A stretch of DNA of 64,000 nucleotides from Ectorhizobium quercum (GTDB taxonomy: Bacteria; Pseudomonadota; Alphaproteobacteria; Rhizobiales; Rhizobiaceae): assembly GCF_026552795.1 (NCBI RefSeq), contig NZ_JANFPI010000002.1, positions 186,001 to 250,000 on the forward strand, given 5' to 3'. This document shows positions 20,315 to 28,344 of the stretch, one piece after another. The position numbers and the translations under genes were made by a program. The notes under the pieces are model-generated. The model saw only the letters and a list, made by a program, of their open reading frames with translations, was not told the origin of the DNA and did not search any database. Within the stretch, counting starts at the first letter, position 1, and the number at the start of each line of letters is the position of its first letter.

Positions 20315-21601
20315 TCACCCCTCGCTCGTGATCTTCGAGGCGAGGATCTTGTCGACGCGCCAGCCGTCCATGTCGACGATCTCGAAGCGCCAGGCATCCG
20401 TCTCCACCACCTGCCCCACCTTCGGCAGGTCGCCGAGCAGGTCGATGACGAGGCCGGCGGCGGTCTGGTAGGAGCGCTTCTTCGGGATGGACACGCCGAG
20501 CTGGTCGGCCATCTCGTCGATCGGCATTTCACCGGAAACGAGCCATGAACCGTCCTCCCGCTGAACGAGATATTGCTCGTCCTCCTCATCGAGATCGGCG
20601 CGGAAGACGCCGGCAATGGCCTCGAGCACGTCGGCGGGCGTGATGACGCCTTCGAAATGGCCGTATTCGTCGTGGACGAGCAGGATCGGAACCTGGGCTC
20701 CGCGCAGGATTTCCAGAACGCGGGTCGCGTCCATCGTGTCCGGCACAATCGGCGCGTCCTTCAGCCAGGCGCGAATGTCGATCTCGCCGGTCCGCAGCAC
20801 CTCGCCCAGCACATCGCGGGTCTGGATGACGCCGATCATGGTTTCCTGTCCGCCCTGGGAGACCGGCAGGCGCGAATGCCGTGCCTCCATGAGCGTCTCG
20901 CGGATCTCCTCGTCCGTGTCCGAAAGATCGATCCACTTCACGTCCTTGCGCGTGGTCATCAGCCCGCGCGCCGAACGGTCGGCGAAGCGCATGACGCCGG
21001 AAATCATCTCGCGTTCGCCGCCCTCGATGACGCCGGAGGCTTCGGCTTCCGCGACCAGCGTGCGGATTTCCTCCTCGCTGACCATGTTTTCGCTTTCCGT
21101 CCGGCCGAGCAGCCTGAAGATGAGCTGCGTCGAGGCGTTCAGCAGCCAGACCGCCGGGGCACCGGCCCGCGACAGAAGAAGCATGCCCGGCGCGACGACG
21201 CAGGCGATCCGCTCCGGATTGGAAAGCGCCAGATGCTTGGGCACCAGTTCGCCGATCACGACCGACAGATAGGTGATGATCGAGATGACGATGCCGAACC
21301 CCAGCGGCCCGGCAACGGTGGAGGGAACGCCGTTTTCCAGCAGGATCGTGCTCAGCCGCTCGCCGAGCGCCGCACCGGAAAAGGCGCCGGCGAGGATGCC
21401 GACGAGCGTGATGCCGATCTGGACGGTGGAAAGGAAACGGCCGGGGTCTTCCGCAAGCTGGAGCGCGGTTGCCGCTCCTCTGTAGCCCGTGGCCGTCATC
21501 GCCTTGAGGCGTGATTTTCGGGCAGAAACGATGGAAAGCTCGGACAGCGCGAAGAGGCCGTTGAGCAGAATGAGAAAAACAGCAATGAAAAGTTCTAGCA
21601 A
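20315..21601 (-). CDS. CorC/HlyC-type transporter-associated protein (CNNM, CBS pair, CorC_HlyC domains)
   Basis: 428 residues from TTG 21601. Domains: DUF21/CNNM membrane domain (about 1-190, LLELFIAVFLILLNGLFALSELSIVSARKSRL, VIGELVPKHLALSNPE), two CBS domains (about 205-325, HSRLPVSQGGQETMIGVI, VPILLVHDEYGHFEGVITPADVLEAI) and a C-terminal CorC_HlyC domain (about 340-425). Family members are linked to Mg/Co efflux or membrane integrity. The frame is open far upstream but has no ATG near the conserved N-terminus; TTG is the best candidate though its ribosome binding site (CACAGG) is poor. Confidence 0.88.
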   Translation of the reverse strand: MLELFIAVFLILLNGLFALSELSIVSARKSRLKAMTATGYRGAATALQLAEDPGRFLSTVQIGITLVGILAGAFSGAALGERLSTILLENGVPSTVAGPLGFGIVISIITYLSVVIGELVPKHLALSNPERIACVVAPGMLLLSRAGAPAVWLLNASTQLIFRLLGRTESENMVSEEEIRTLVAEAEASGVIEGGEREMISGVMRFADRSARGLMTTRKDVKWIDLSDTDEEIRETLMEARHSRLPVSQGGQETMIGVIQTRDVLGEVLRTGEIDIRAWLKDAPIVPDTMDATRVLEILRGAQVPILLVHDEYGHFEGVITPADVLEAIAGVFRADLDEEDEQYLVQREDGSWLVSGEMPIDEMADQLGVSIPKKRSYQTAAGLVIDLLGDLPKVGQVVETDAWRFEIVDMDGWRVDKILASKITSEG

Positions 21602-21725
21602 GACCTGTGACGCCCCGCTTCTTTTCGGTTCGGGCGCGCCTTCTGTTGACGATGGCGTAAGGTAGAGTGCGTTTGCCTGCCGATCAAGCGGCTCATGGCG
21701 ATTTGCTGTGTGCCGGCGGGTCCGC

Positions 21726-21983
21726 TCAGTCGGCGCTCGGCAGGCGGCGCATCGTGAATTCGATCCGGTCGCCCTCGAGCTGGCGCCAGCTTTCCACTTC
21801 CGTCCAGTAGGCGGCTTTCGGAAAGGCGTCGAACCACTCCCGCGCCTTCTGCCGGGCTTCCTCGCGCGACATGCAGAAGGTTTCACGCACGAAGGTGCCT
21901 TCGCCGGCGCTTCTGTCGCGGCGATGTTCGCGAATTCGGCGCTTGAGCGCCTCCATCTTCGGCGGTTGCATCGGTTTTGCCAT
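21726..21983 (-). CDS. Small conserved-type hypothetical protein, 85 aa
   Basis: Starts MAKPMQPPKMEALKRRIREHR after GGAAGG 9 bases upstream; the frame continues 12 codons further up. A basic N-terminal half is followed by FCMSREEARQKAREWFDAFPKAAYWTEVESWRQLEGDRIEFTMRRLPSAD. No membrane segment or signal peptide. I do not recognise a domain. Coding character, ribosome binding site and position between two real genes support it. Function unknown. Confidence 0.7.
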   Translation of the reverse strand: MAKPMQPPKMEALKRRIREHRRDRSAGEGTFVRETFCMSREEARQKAREWFDAFPKAAYWTEVESWRQLEGDRIEFTMRRLPSAD

Positions 21984-22150
21984 TTCCCGCATCCTTCCAC
22001 GCAATACAATAATGGGCAATCGGGCACTTGACCAGATCGGAGAGAATCGGCCGCAGCCGCCGATCTGGTCCCGGCTTCCGCTTGCTGATAAGCATGGTGA
22101 AATTAAGGACGCCGAATCGTGGCCGTCGCGACCCGAAACGGAGGAAGAGC

Positions 22151-23062
22151 ATGGAGCGCCCCCACTTGCCGGCAGGCCTGCCGGACGACATCGAAGACCG
22201 CAAGGAGCAGGCCCGCCAATGGTTCGAAGGCCTTCGCGATGCGATCTGCGCGTCCTTCGAGGCGCTCGAGGACGGCCTGACCGGCCCCCTGTCCGACCAG
22301 GAGCCGGGGCGTTTCGAGGCCACGGACTGGCTGCGCGAGGAAGGCCGCGGCGGCGGCCGCATGTCCATGATGGCGGGCCGCGTCTTCGAGAAGGTCGGCG
22401 TCCACACCTCCACCGTCTATGGCGAGTTCGCGGAGGATTTCCGCCACCAGATTCCGGGCGCCTCGGAAGATCCGCGCTTCTGGGCCTCGGGCATCTCGCT
22501 GATCGCCCATCCGGTGAACCCGAACGTGCCCGCCGTGCATATGAACACGCGCATGGTCGTCACGACGAGCCACTGGTTCGGCGGCGGCGCCGACCTGACG
22601 CCCGTTCTCGACCGCCGGCGCACGCAGGACGACCCCGACACCCAGCTCTTCCACCGGGCGATGGAAATCGTCTGCCGCCGCCATGAACCGGTTGCCGATT
22701 ACGAAACCTACCGGAAATGGTGCGACGACTATTTCTTCCTCAAGCACCGCAACGAGCCGCGCGGCATCGGCGGCATCTTCTTCGACTGGCTGCACCCGGA
22801 CGAGGAAAAGGGCGGCTTCGATGCGGCCTTCGCCTTCGTGCGCGATGTCGGCCGCGCCTTCAACCTTCTCTATCCCAAGCTGGTGAGCACCAATTTCAAC
22901 AAGGATTGGACGGAAGAGGACCGGGACGAACAGCTTGTGCGGCGCGGCCGCTATGTCGAGTTCAACCTTCTCTACGACCGCGGAACGATCTTCGGCCTCA
23001 AGACCGGCGGCAATGTGGAGTCCATCCTGTCCTCCATGCCGCCGGTGGTGCGCTGGCCCTGA
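22151..23062 (+). CDS. hemF: Oxygen-dependent coproporphyrinogen III oxidase
   Basis: 303 residues, family length. It converts coproporphyrinogen III to protoporphyrinogen IX with O2 in haem synthesis. Motifs: [98 protein letters not shown]. Start 22151 ([13 protein letters not shown]) follows GGAGGAAG; the frame extends 41 codons upstream without family similarity. Cytosolic. No sign of an FnrL box was found upstream. Confidence 0.97.
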   Translation: MERPHLPAGLPDDIEDRKEQARQWFEGLRDAICASFEALEDGLTGPLSDQEPGRFEATDWLREEGRGGGRMSMMAGRVFEKVGVHTSTVYGEFAEDFRHQIPGASEDPRFWASGISLIAHPVNPNVPAVHMNTRMVVTTSHWFGGGADLTPVLDRRRTQDDPDTQLFHRAMEIVCRRHEPVADYETYRKWCDDYFFLKHRNEPRGIGGIFFDWLHPDEEKGGFDAAFAFVRDVGRAFNLLYPKLVSTNFNKDWTEEDRDEQLVRRGRYVEFNLLYDRGTIFGLKTGGNVESILSSMPPVVRWP

Positions 23063-23095
23063 AAACGGGGTGGAAAATCCCCTCACGGTCTTGTG

Positions 23096-23109
23096 ACGAT
23101 TTAAATCGT
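23096..23109. promoter_or_regulatory. Perfect 14-bp palindrome
   Basis: ACGATTTAAATCGT, 34 bases after the hemF stop and 122 bases before the next start. Possible operator of the downstream 87-residue gene; no regulator is assigned. Confidence 0.3.
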
Positions 23110-23231
23110 TTGAATAAGACGAAGACGGGTAATTAATTGCGTTTTCGGTCAGCCCTGCGCTGTTTTGTCCGTTTGCGTTCGGAGATAGTCGTGTTAGCCT
23201 TTCTTCGGTACTTTCACCGGAGGAGGAAATC

Positions 23232-23495
23232 ATGGTTACGCAGACCAGCATGCCCGCTTCGCCTGAAAACAGCCCGACCTCGCATCCCCTCAATACCCCG
23301 GAGTCCATCGAACGCCTTGCGACCGAGTGGCGCCGGCACGGCGATATCGATCTGCCGCATTCCTATTACGTCGAGCAGGTGAAACTCAGCCTCGCCGGCA
23401 AGAAGAAGAAGGCGGCTTCGGAAGAAGCATCCAAACGCCGGCAGGCTCCGTATGAATCGTCCGATTGCTTCCGCGCCTGGGCGCTGGGCGACTGA
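23232..23495 (+). CDS. Small hypothetical protein, 87 aa
   Basis: Starts MVTQTSMPASPENSPTSHP after CGGAGGAGGAAATC, a strong ribosome binding site. The middle (ESIERLATEWRRHGDIDLPHSYYVEQVKLSLAG) looks folded and is followed by a Lys-rich patch (KKKKAA) and a C-terminal YESSDCFRAWALGD. No signal peptide or membrane helix. I do not recognise the family, but composition and the start context argue that it is real. Function unknown; stands alone after hemF. Confidence 0.75.
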   Translation: MVTQTSMPASPENSPTSHPLNTPESIERLATEWRRHGDIDLPHSYYVEQVKLSLAGKKKKAASEEASKRRQAPYESSDCFRAWALGD

Positions 23496-23578
23496 ACCAT
23501 GACACGGCCGCCGGGCCGGGATCATTGAAAAGCCCCTGTCGAAAGTCAGCGGCTCGGCCCGTTGCACCCCCTCTTCTT

Positions 23579-23660
23579 CATCACCCTCGGGCTTGACCCG
23601 AGGGTCCACGCCGCAAGCGCCGCGGTGGATGGTCGGGTCAGGCCCGACCATGACGAAAAA
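23579..23660. repeat. Palindromic intergenic repeat (RIME-like), copy 2
   Basis: Nearly identical to the copy at 11321-11400: CCCTCGGGCTTGACCCGAGGG then a GC-rich spacer and GGTCGGGTCAGGCCCGACC. One base of the right loop differs (CAGG for CAAG). Confidence 0.75.
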
Positions 23661-23687
23661 GAGCGATATGCCCTCGTCCGCAGTCAC

Positions 23688-23715
23688 AGGCCCCCGTCGA
23701 AAGCCGGGGGCTTTC
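23688..23715 (+). terminator. Hairpin between convergent genes
   Basis: GCCCCCG and CGGGGGC pair around TCGAAAGC and are followed by TTTCTC. Located just before the 3' end of the convergent CCA transferase gene. Confidence 0.5.
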
Positions 23716-23728
23716 TCGATGGCCGCGC

Positions 23729-24991
23729 TCAGCCCGGCTCGGCGGCGTGTTTTTCCAGGCGTTCCAGCAGCTTCTCGCGGCTCAGCGAAAAGTTCATCTC
23801 GACCCACTGGCTTTCCAGCCGCTCCAGCACCTGACCGACCCGCGGGCCGGCGGGAACGCCCGCCTTCAGCACGTCCGCACCCGTCAGCGGAAAACGCGGG
23901 CGCTCGAAACGCTCGGCAAGCTTCAGAAGCGACGAAAGCCGGGCGGCGCGCAGCATCGCCGCATCCTTCGCCCTCGCCTCGGCCCGGGCGGAGGCCAGCG
24001 CCAGCCTGAGCCGCACCGCGATCCCCGGCGCGCCGTGCCGGTAGAGAAGCCGCGCGAAGACCGCATCCGTCACCTCCTCCGGAATGGCCGGCGCAAGCGC
24101 CCATTGCCGGAAGAAACCCGCTTCGGCCTTCGACAGGCGCAACCGCTCCGCCATCGCCGCAAGCCGCTCCGCATCCGGCGGTACGATCGCCGCGAGCCGA
24201 AGCAGCGGATCGGGCGTCCAGCCGAGGGACTGCTCGCAATCGACCAGCGCGGGAATGGCGTCGATGCCCCATTTCTCGCTTTCGGGAAGAATGTCGGTGA
24301 GAACGCCGATCTGCCGCATCCACAGGAGCGCCCTGCCCGGGTCCGGCGCCGCCAGCAGCTTCTTCAGTTCGCTCCACACCCGCTCGGCGGACAGCGTCTT
24401 CAGCCCCGGTCGCCCGCGCGCGCAGGCACGCATGCCGTCGGGATCGGGCCGCCCGCCGCCATACCAGGCGAAGAAGCGGAAAAAGCGCAGGATGCGCAGA
24501 TAGTCCTCGGCGATGCGTTCGTCGGCGTTGCCGATGAACCGCACGGTCTTCGTGCGGATATCGTCAAGCCCGCCGACCAGATCGATGACATGGCCTTCGG
24601 CATCGGCATAGAGTCCGTTAATCGTCAGGTCGCGGCGGTTGGCGTCCTCCTGCCAGTCGGTGCCGAACACCACGACAGCCCTGCGCCCGTCCGTCTCGGC
24701 GTCGTGGCGAAGGGTCGTCACCTCGAAGGGGCGCCCGTTAACGACCAGCGTCACCGTGCCATGTTCGATTCCCGTGGGCACGGCCCGGATGCCGGCGGCC
24801 CCGGCGCGGGCGATCACCTCCTGCGGCACGAGTGTCGTGGCGATATCCGCGTCGTTGATCGGATGCCCCATCAGCGCGTTGCGCACCGCCCCGCCCGCAA
24901 CCCGGGCCTCGCCGCCGTCGCTGTTCAGCAATCCCAGCACCCTTTGCAGGGCGGCATCTTGAAACCAGTCCTGACCGGCGACATTCGTCAT
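23729..24991 (-). CDS. cca: CCA tRNA nucleotidyltransferase / PcnB-like polymerase
   Basis: 420 residues of the class II nucleotidyltransferase superfamily. RVAGGAVRNALMGHPINDADIATT holds the GG-VR motif and the catalytic DxD pair; LTINGLYADAEGHVIDLVGGLDDI and RFIGNADERIAEDYLRILRFFRFFAWYG are the following family blocks. It adds or repairs the 3' CCA of tRNA. ATG 24991 overlaps the NUDIX stop (ATGA), so it is translationally coupled as the last gene of a DUF1285-NUDIX-CCA operon. Confidence 0.93.
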   Translation of the reverse strand: MTNVAGQDWFQDAALQRVLGLLNSDGGEARVAGGAVRNALMGHPINDADIATTLVPQEVIARAGAAGIRAVPTGIEHGTVTLVVNGRPFEVTTLRHDAETDGRRAVVVFGTDWQEDANRRDLTINGLYADAEGHVIDLVGGLDDIRTKTVRFIGNADERIAEDYLRILRFFRFFAWYGGGRPDPDGMRACARGRPGLKTLSAERVWSELKKLLAAPDPGRALLWMRQIGVLTDILPESEKWGIDAIPALVDCEQSLGWTPDPLLRLAAIVPPDAERLAAMAERLRLSKAEAGFFRQWALAPAIPEEVTDAVFARLLYRHGAPGIAVRLRLALASARAEARAKDAAMLRAARLSSLLKLAERFERPRFPLTGADVLKAGVPAGPRVGQVLERLESQWVEMNFSLSREKLLERLEKHAAEPG

Positions 24992-25623
24992 GCGTAAAGC
25001 CTTTCGTAGAGGGTGCGGACGATGCTCGCCGTGATGCCCCAGATGTTCCGCCCTTCATAGGGAATGCTGTAGTAGAACCGGTCGGCGCCCGCAAACGGCC
25101 GCGTTCCCCGTTCGTGATTTTTCGGGTCCATCAGGAAGGACAGCGGCACCTCGAACACCTCGTCCACCTCGTCCGGATTGAGCCTCAGCCGGAAACCGGG
25201 CCGCACGACCGACAGCACCGGCGTGATGCGGAAACCCGTAAAGGAAAGATAATGCGGCAGGCGGGAAACCGTTTCCACATGATCGCCGGCAAGGCCGATC
25301 TCTTCCTCCGCCTCGCGCAATGCAGCCTGCTCCGGCGACCTGTCGTCCGGATCGATTCCGCCGCCCGGAAAGGCGATCTGGCCGGAATGCTTGCGCAGCT
25401 TCGAGGTGCGCTGCGTGAAGATCACCCGCGCATCCTCGCCGTGATCCACCACCGGCACGAGAACGGCGGCATCCTTGAGCGCCAGGCCGAGCACAAAGTC
25501 GTGAGCGCCGGGATTGATGAGATGGTCCCCGTGCTCGCGCCAGGCCGTATCGGCCGGACCGCCGTTCTGGCGGAGCGCCCGGCGGCGAAACTCGGCAGCG
25601 GAATAGAGCGCGGCGGCAGTCAT
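24988..25623 (-). CDS. NUDIX hydrolase, CoA pyrophosphatase-like
   Basis: 211 residues. The Nudix box is complete: GGGIDPDDRSPEQAALREAEEEIGL. The preceding KLRKHSGQIAFPGG and following DHVETVSRLPHYLSFTGFRITPVL are typical of the CoA-diphosphatase (NudL-like) branch. Start ATG 25623 overlaps the DUF1285 stop; its own stop overlaps the CCA transferase start. Coupled three-gene operon. The substrate call is from motif resemblance. Confidence 0.9.
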   Translation of the reverse strand: MTAAALYSAAEFRRRALRQNGGPADTAWREHGDHLINPGAHDFVLGLALKDAAVLVPVVDHGEDARVIFTQRTSKLRKHSGQIAFPGGGIDPDDRSPEQAALREAEEEIGLAGDHVETVSRLPHYLSFTGFRITPVLSVVRPGFRLRLNPDEVDEVFEVPLSFLMDPKNHERGTRPFAGADRFYYSIPYEGRNIWGITASIVRTLYERLYA

Positions 25624-26240
25624 GCGGACAGCCGTTCCAGTTCGGCAAGCGGCATGACCGGGAAGACGGCGCCCGATGAGCGAAGGCAGAACGTCTCGAC
25701 GTCCCCGGCATCCAGCGCTTCGCCGAGCGCGACGAGATCCTGCGTCAGGGCGCGGGTCAGCAGCGCCTCCAGCCGCCCGCGCACGAGCAGATAGGGCTTC
25801 AGCCCGCCGTCCGGCGCCGTCTCGAAACGCAGCGGATGCTCGGCATCTGCGGTGACGACATCGCCCAGATTGGTACGGAACGTCAGCCGCTGCGTCTCTC
25901 CTTCCCCCTCCGCCGTCATCTCGACGGCGAGGAAGGGAGCGTCCGCGACGCGGATGCCCACCTTTTCCACAGGCGTCACGAGATAGGTTTTTCCATCCTC
26001 GTCCTTGCGCAGCACCGTGGAGAACAGACGCACCAGCGGCATGCGGCCGATCGGCGTTCCGAGATAGAACCATTGCCCGTCGGCCCTGATTTCCATGTCG
26101 AGGTCGCCGCAAAAGGGCGGATTCCAGCGCTCGACCGGCGGCAATCCCTTCTTGCCGTCGCCCGAAATCTCCCGCGCCCGGGCAATCAGCGCCGAAAGCC
26201 CGTCCGCGCCACGATCTGCCTGCTTTTCGTCTCCTGCCAT
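25620..26240 (-). CDS. DUF1285 family protein
   Basis: 206 residues starting MAGDEKQADRGADGLSALI. NPPFCGDLDMEIRADGQWFYLGTPIGRMPLVRLFSTVLRKDEDGKTYLVTPVEKVGIRVADAPFLAVEM is the family core, a two-domain beta-rich fold of unknown role. First gene of the DUF1285-NUDIX-CCA operon, with a 4-base overlap. Divergent from the MoxR operon, separated by 129 bases. Cytosolic; function unknown. Confidence 0.88.
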   Translation of the reverse strand: MAGDEKQADRGADGLSALIARAREISGDGKKGLPPVERWNPPFCGDLDMEIRADGQWFYLGTPIGRMPLVRLFSTVLRKDEDGKTYLVTPVEKVGIRVADAPFLAVEMTAEGEGETQRLTFRTNLGDVVTADAEHPLRFETAPDGGLKPYLLVRGRLEALLTRALTQDLVALGEALDAGDVETFCLRSSGAVFPVMPLAELERLSA

Positions 26241-26369
26241 TTTTGCGTCCCGGTTCGCCTTTATTGCTGCTATGACTGTCGCTCTCACGAGATAGTCATT
26301 CCGGATGCGCTTGTCAGCGCCCCGTGAGGGGATAAAGTTCTTGAGGCAGGCTTTGAACAGGAGAACGGC

Positions 26370-27380
26370 ATGGGCATGATGGCAGGTGCAGGCGCACTGG
26401 ACGAAAAGGCCATGATCGAGGCCGCTGAAAAGGCGCTCGCCGATATCGCCACCATCCGGCAGGAGGTTTCGAAAGCGATCTTCGGCCAGGAATCGGTGGT
26501 CGAAAGCACGCTTCTCGCGGTTCTGTCCGGCGGCCATGCGCTGCTGGTCGGGGTGCCCGGCCTCGCCAAGACCCGTCTCGTGACGACGCTCGGCACGGTG
26601 CTCGGCCTCGACGCCAACCGCATCCAGTTCACACCGGACCTGATGCCCTCCGACATTCTCGGCACCGAGGTCATGGACCAGGACGAAAACGGCCGCCGTT
26701 CCTTCCGCTTCGTGAAGGGCCCGGTCTTCGCCCAGCTCCTGATGGCCGACGAAATCAACCGCGCCAGCCCCCGTACCCAGTCGGCCCTGCTGCAATCGAT
26801 GCAGGAATACCACATCACCATCGCCGGCCAGCGTTACGATCTGCCCGGTCCCTTCCACGTTCTCGCCACGCAGAACCCGCTGGAGCAGGAAGGCACCTAC
26901 CCGCTGCCGGAAGCGCAGCTCGACCGCTTCCTTCTCCAGATCGACGTCGGCTATCCCGACCTTGCCGCCGAACGGCGCATTCTTCTCGAAACGACCGGCA
27001 GTTCGGAAACCCAGCCGCTGGCGGTCATCGATGCCGTCCGCCTGCTGGAAATCCAGCGCCTCATCCGCCAGATGCCGGTGCCGGACGGTGTCGTCGACGC
27101 CATTCTCTCGCTGGTCCGCTCGGCCCGCCCGGGCGAAGGCAGCGAACTCACCGACAGGCACGTCGCCTGGGGCCCGGGTCCGCGCGCCGGGCAATCGCTG
27201 ATGCTGACGGCCCGCGCCCGCGCCCTTTACCACGGCCGCCTCGCGCCCTCCGTGGACGACGTGCTGGCGCTCGCCGAACCGGTGCTTCAGCACCGCATGG
27301 CGCTGACCTTCGCCGCCCGTGCCGAAGGCATTTCCATACGTGACGTGATCGCGGGCCTCGTGAAAGAGGCACGCGGATAA
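26370..27380 (+). CDS. MoxR-family AAA+ ATPase
   Basis: 336 residues. Walker A in LLVGVPGLAKTRLVTTLG, Walker B in LLMADEINRASPRTQSALLQSMQEYHITIAG, sensor-1 in VLATQNPLEQEGTYPLPEAQLDRFLL. C-terminal lid about 250-336. MoxR ATPases act as chaperones for protein complexes containing VWA or DUF58 partners. AGGAG precedes the start. Leads a five-gene operon with DUF58, DUF4159, a large membrane protein and a GNAT. Confidence 0.95.
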   Translation: MGMMAGAGALDEKAMIEAAEKALADIATIRQEVSKAIFGQESVVESTLLAVLSGGHALLVGVPGLAKTRLVTTLGTVLGLDANRIQFTPDLMPSDILGTEVMDQDENGRRSFRFVKGPVFAQLLMADEINRASPRTQSALLQSMQEYHITIAGQRYDLPGPFHVLATQNPLEQEGTYPLPEAQLDRFLLQIDVGYPDLAAERRILLETTGSSETQPLAVIDAVRLLEIQRLIRQMPVPDGVVDAILSLVRSARPGEGSELTDRHVAWGPGPRAGQSLMLTARARALYHGRLAPSVDDVLALAEPVLQHRMALTFAARAEGISIRDVIAGLVKEARG

Positions 27381-27423
27381 AATCCCCTCGCGGGGCCAAT
27401 GAACCGGGAAGGAAGGACGCCTT

Positions 27424-28344
27424 TTGGCTTCTATCGGTGAAAGCGTCGAATCGACACCGGCAGGCGATGTCGTCTCACGGGCCCGGCAGCGGGCCATGCT
27501 GGTTCCCGACTGCATGGTCGAGGCGCACCGGATCGCCAACACGGTGATCGCCGGCTGGCACGGCCGCCGCCGCCGCGGCATCGGCGAGAATTTCTGGCAG
27601 TTCCGCCCCTATGCGGAAGGCGAGTCCATCGCCCGCATCGACTGGCGCCGCTCGGCCCGCGACGATCATCTCTATGTCCGCGACCGGGAATGGGAAGCCG
27701 CCCACACCGTATGGCTGTGGGCCGATCTGTCCCCGTCGATGCTCTACAAGTCGCGCTTCGGCACGGTCTCCAAGGAAAGCCGCGCGCTGGTCCTGATGCT
27801 GGCGCTGGCCGAAATCCTCGCCCGCTCCGGCGAACGGATCGGCTGCCCGGGCATCATGGAGCCCGTCGCCGCCCGCAACGCCGCCGAACGGCTCGCCACC
27901 GCGTTGCTCCATGCGCCAGAAACCGCCGGCATGCCGGAAACGGGCATGATCCGCGGCGCCAGCGACATCATTCTGATCGGCGATTTCCTCGACGATCCCG
28001 ACGCCCTGATGGCCCGCATCGGCCCGCTGGCCCGGCGCGGCCTGCGCGGCCACGTCATCGAGGTCCACGATCCGGCCGAGGAAGACTTCCCCTATAACGG
28101 CCGCACCGAGTTCTCCGACCCCGAAACCGGCGCGAAGCTCACCTTCGGGCGGGCAGAGACCATCCGCGAAGATTACCGCCGCGCCTGGTTCGCGCGCCGG
28201 GAAGCGCTGGGCAACGGCCTGCGCCATCTCGGCTGGACCTTCGTCCCCCACTCCACCGGCGCGCTCGCCTCCCAGGCGCTGGTGGCCGTTCATTCCTATC
28301 TCTCCGGCCAGCCGGCCACGCCGGCCAGAAAGGAGAAGCGATGA
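27424..28344 (+). CDS. DUF58 domain protein
   Basis: 306 residues from a TTG start at 27424 (MASIGESVESTPAG) after GGAAGGA; no ATG fits. The DUF58 signature RRRRGIGENFWQFRPYAEGESIARIDWRRSARDDHLYVRDREWE is complete, followed by a von Willebrand-like region (LWADLSPSMLY). Such proteins are the classic partners of MoxR ATPases. It follows moxR by 43 bases and overlaps the next gene by 4 bases. Confidence 0.9.
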   Translation: MASIGESVESTPAGDVVSRARQRAMLVPDCMVEAHRIANTVIAGWHGRRRRGIGENFWQFRPYAEGESIARIDWRRSARDDHLYVRDREWEAAHTVWLWADLSPSMLYKSRFGTVSKESRALVLMLALAEILARSGERIGCPGIMEPVAARNAAERLATALLHAPETAGMPETGMIRGASDIILIGDFLDDPDALMARIGPLARRGLRGHVIEVHDPAEEDFPYNGRTEFSDPETGAKLTFGRAETIREDYRRAWFARREALGNGLRHLGWTFVPHSTGALASQALVAVHSYLSGQPATPARKEKR

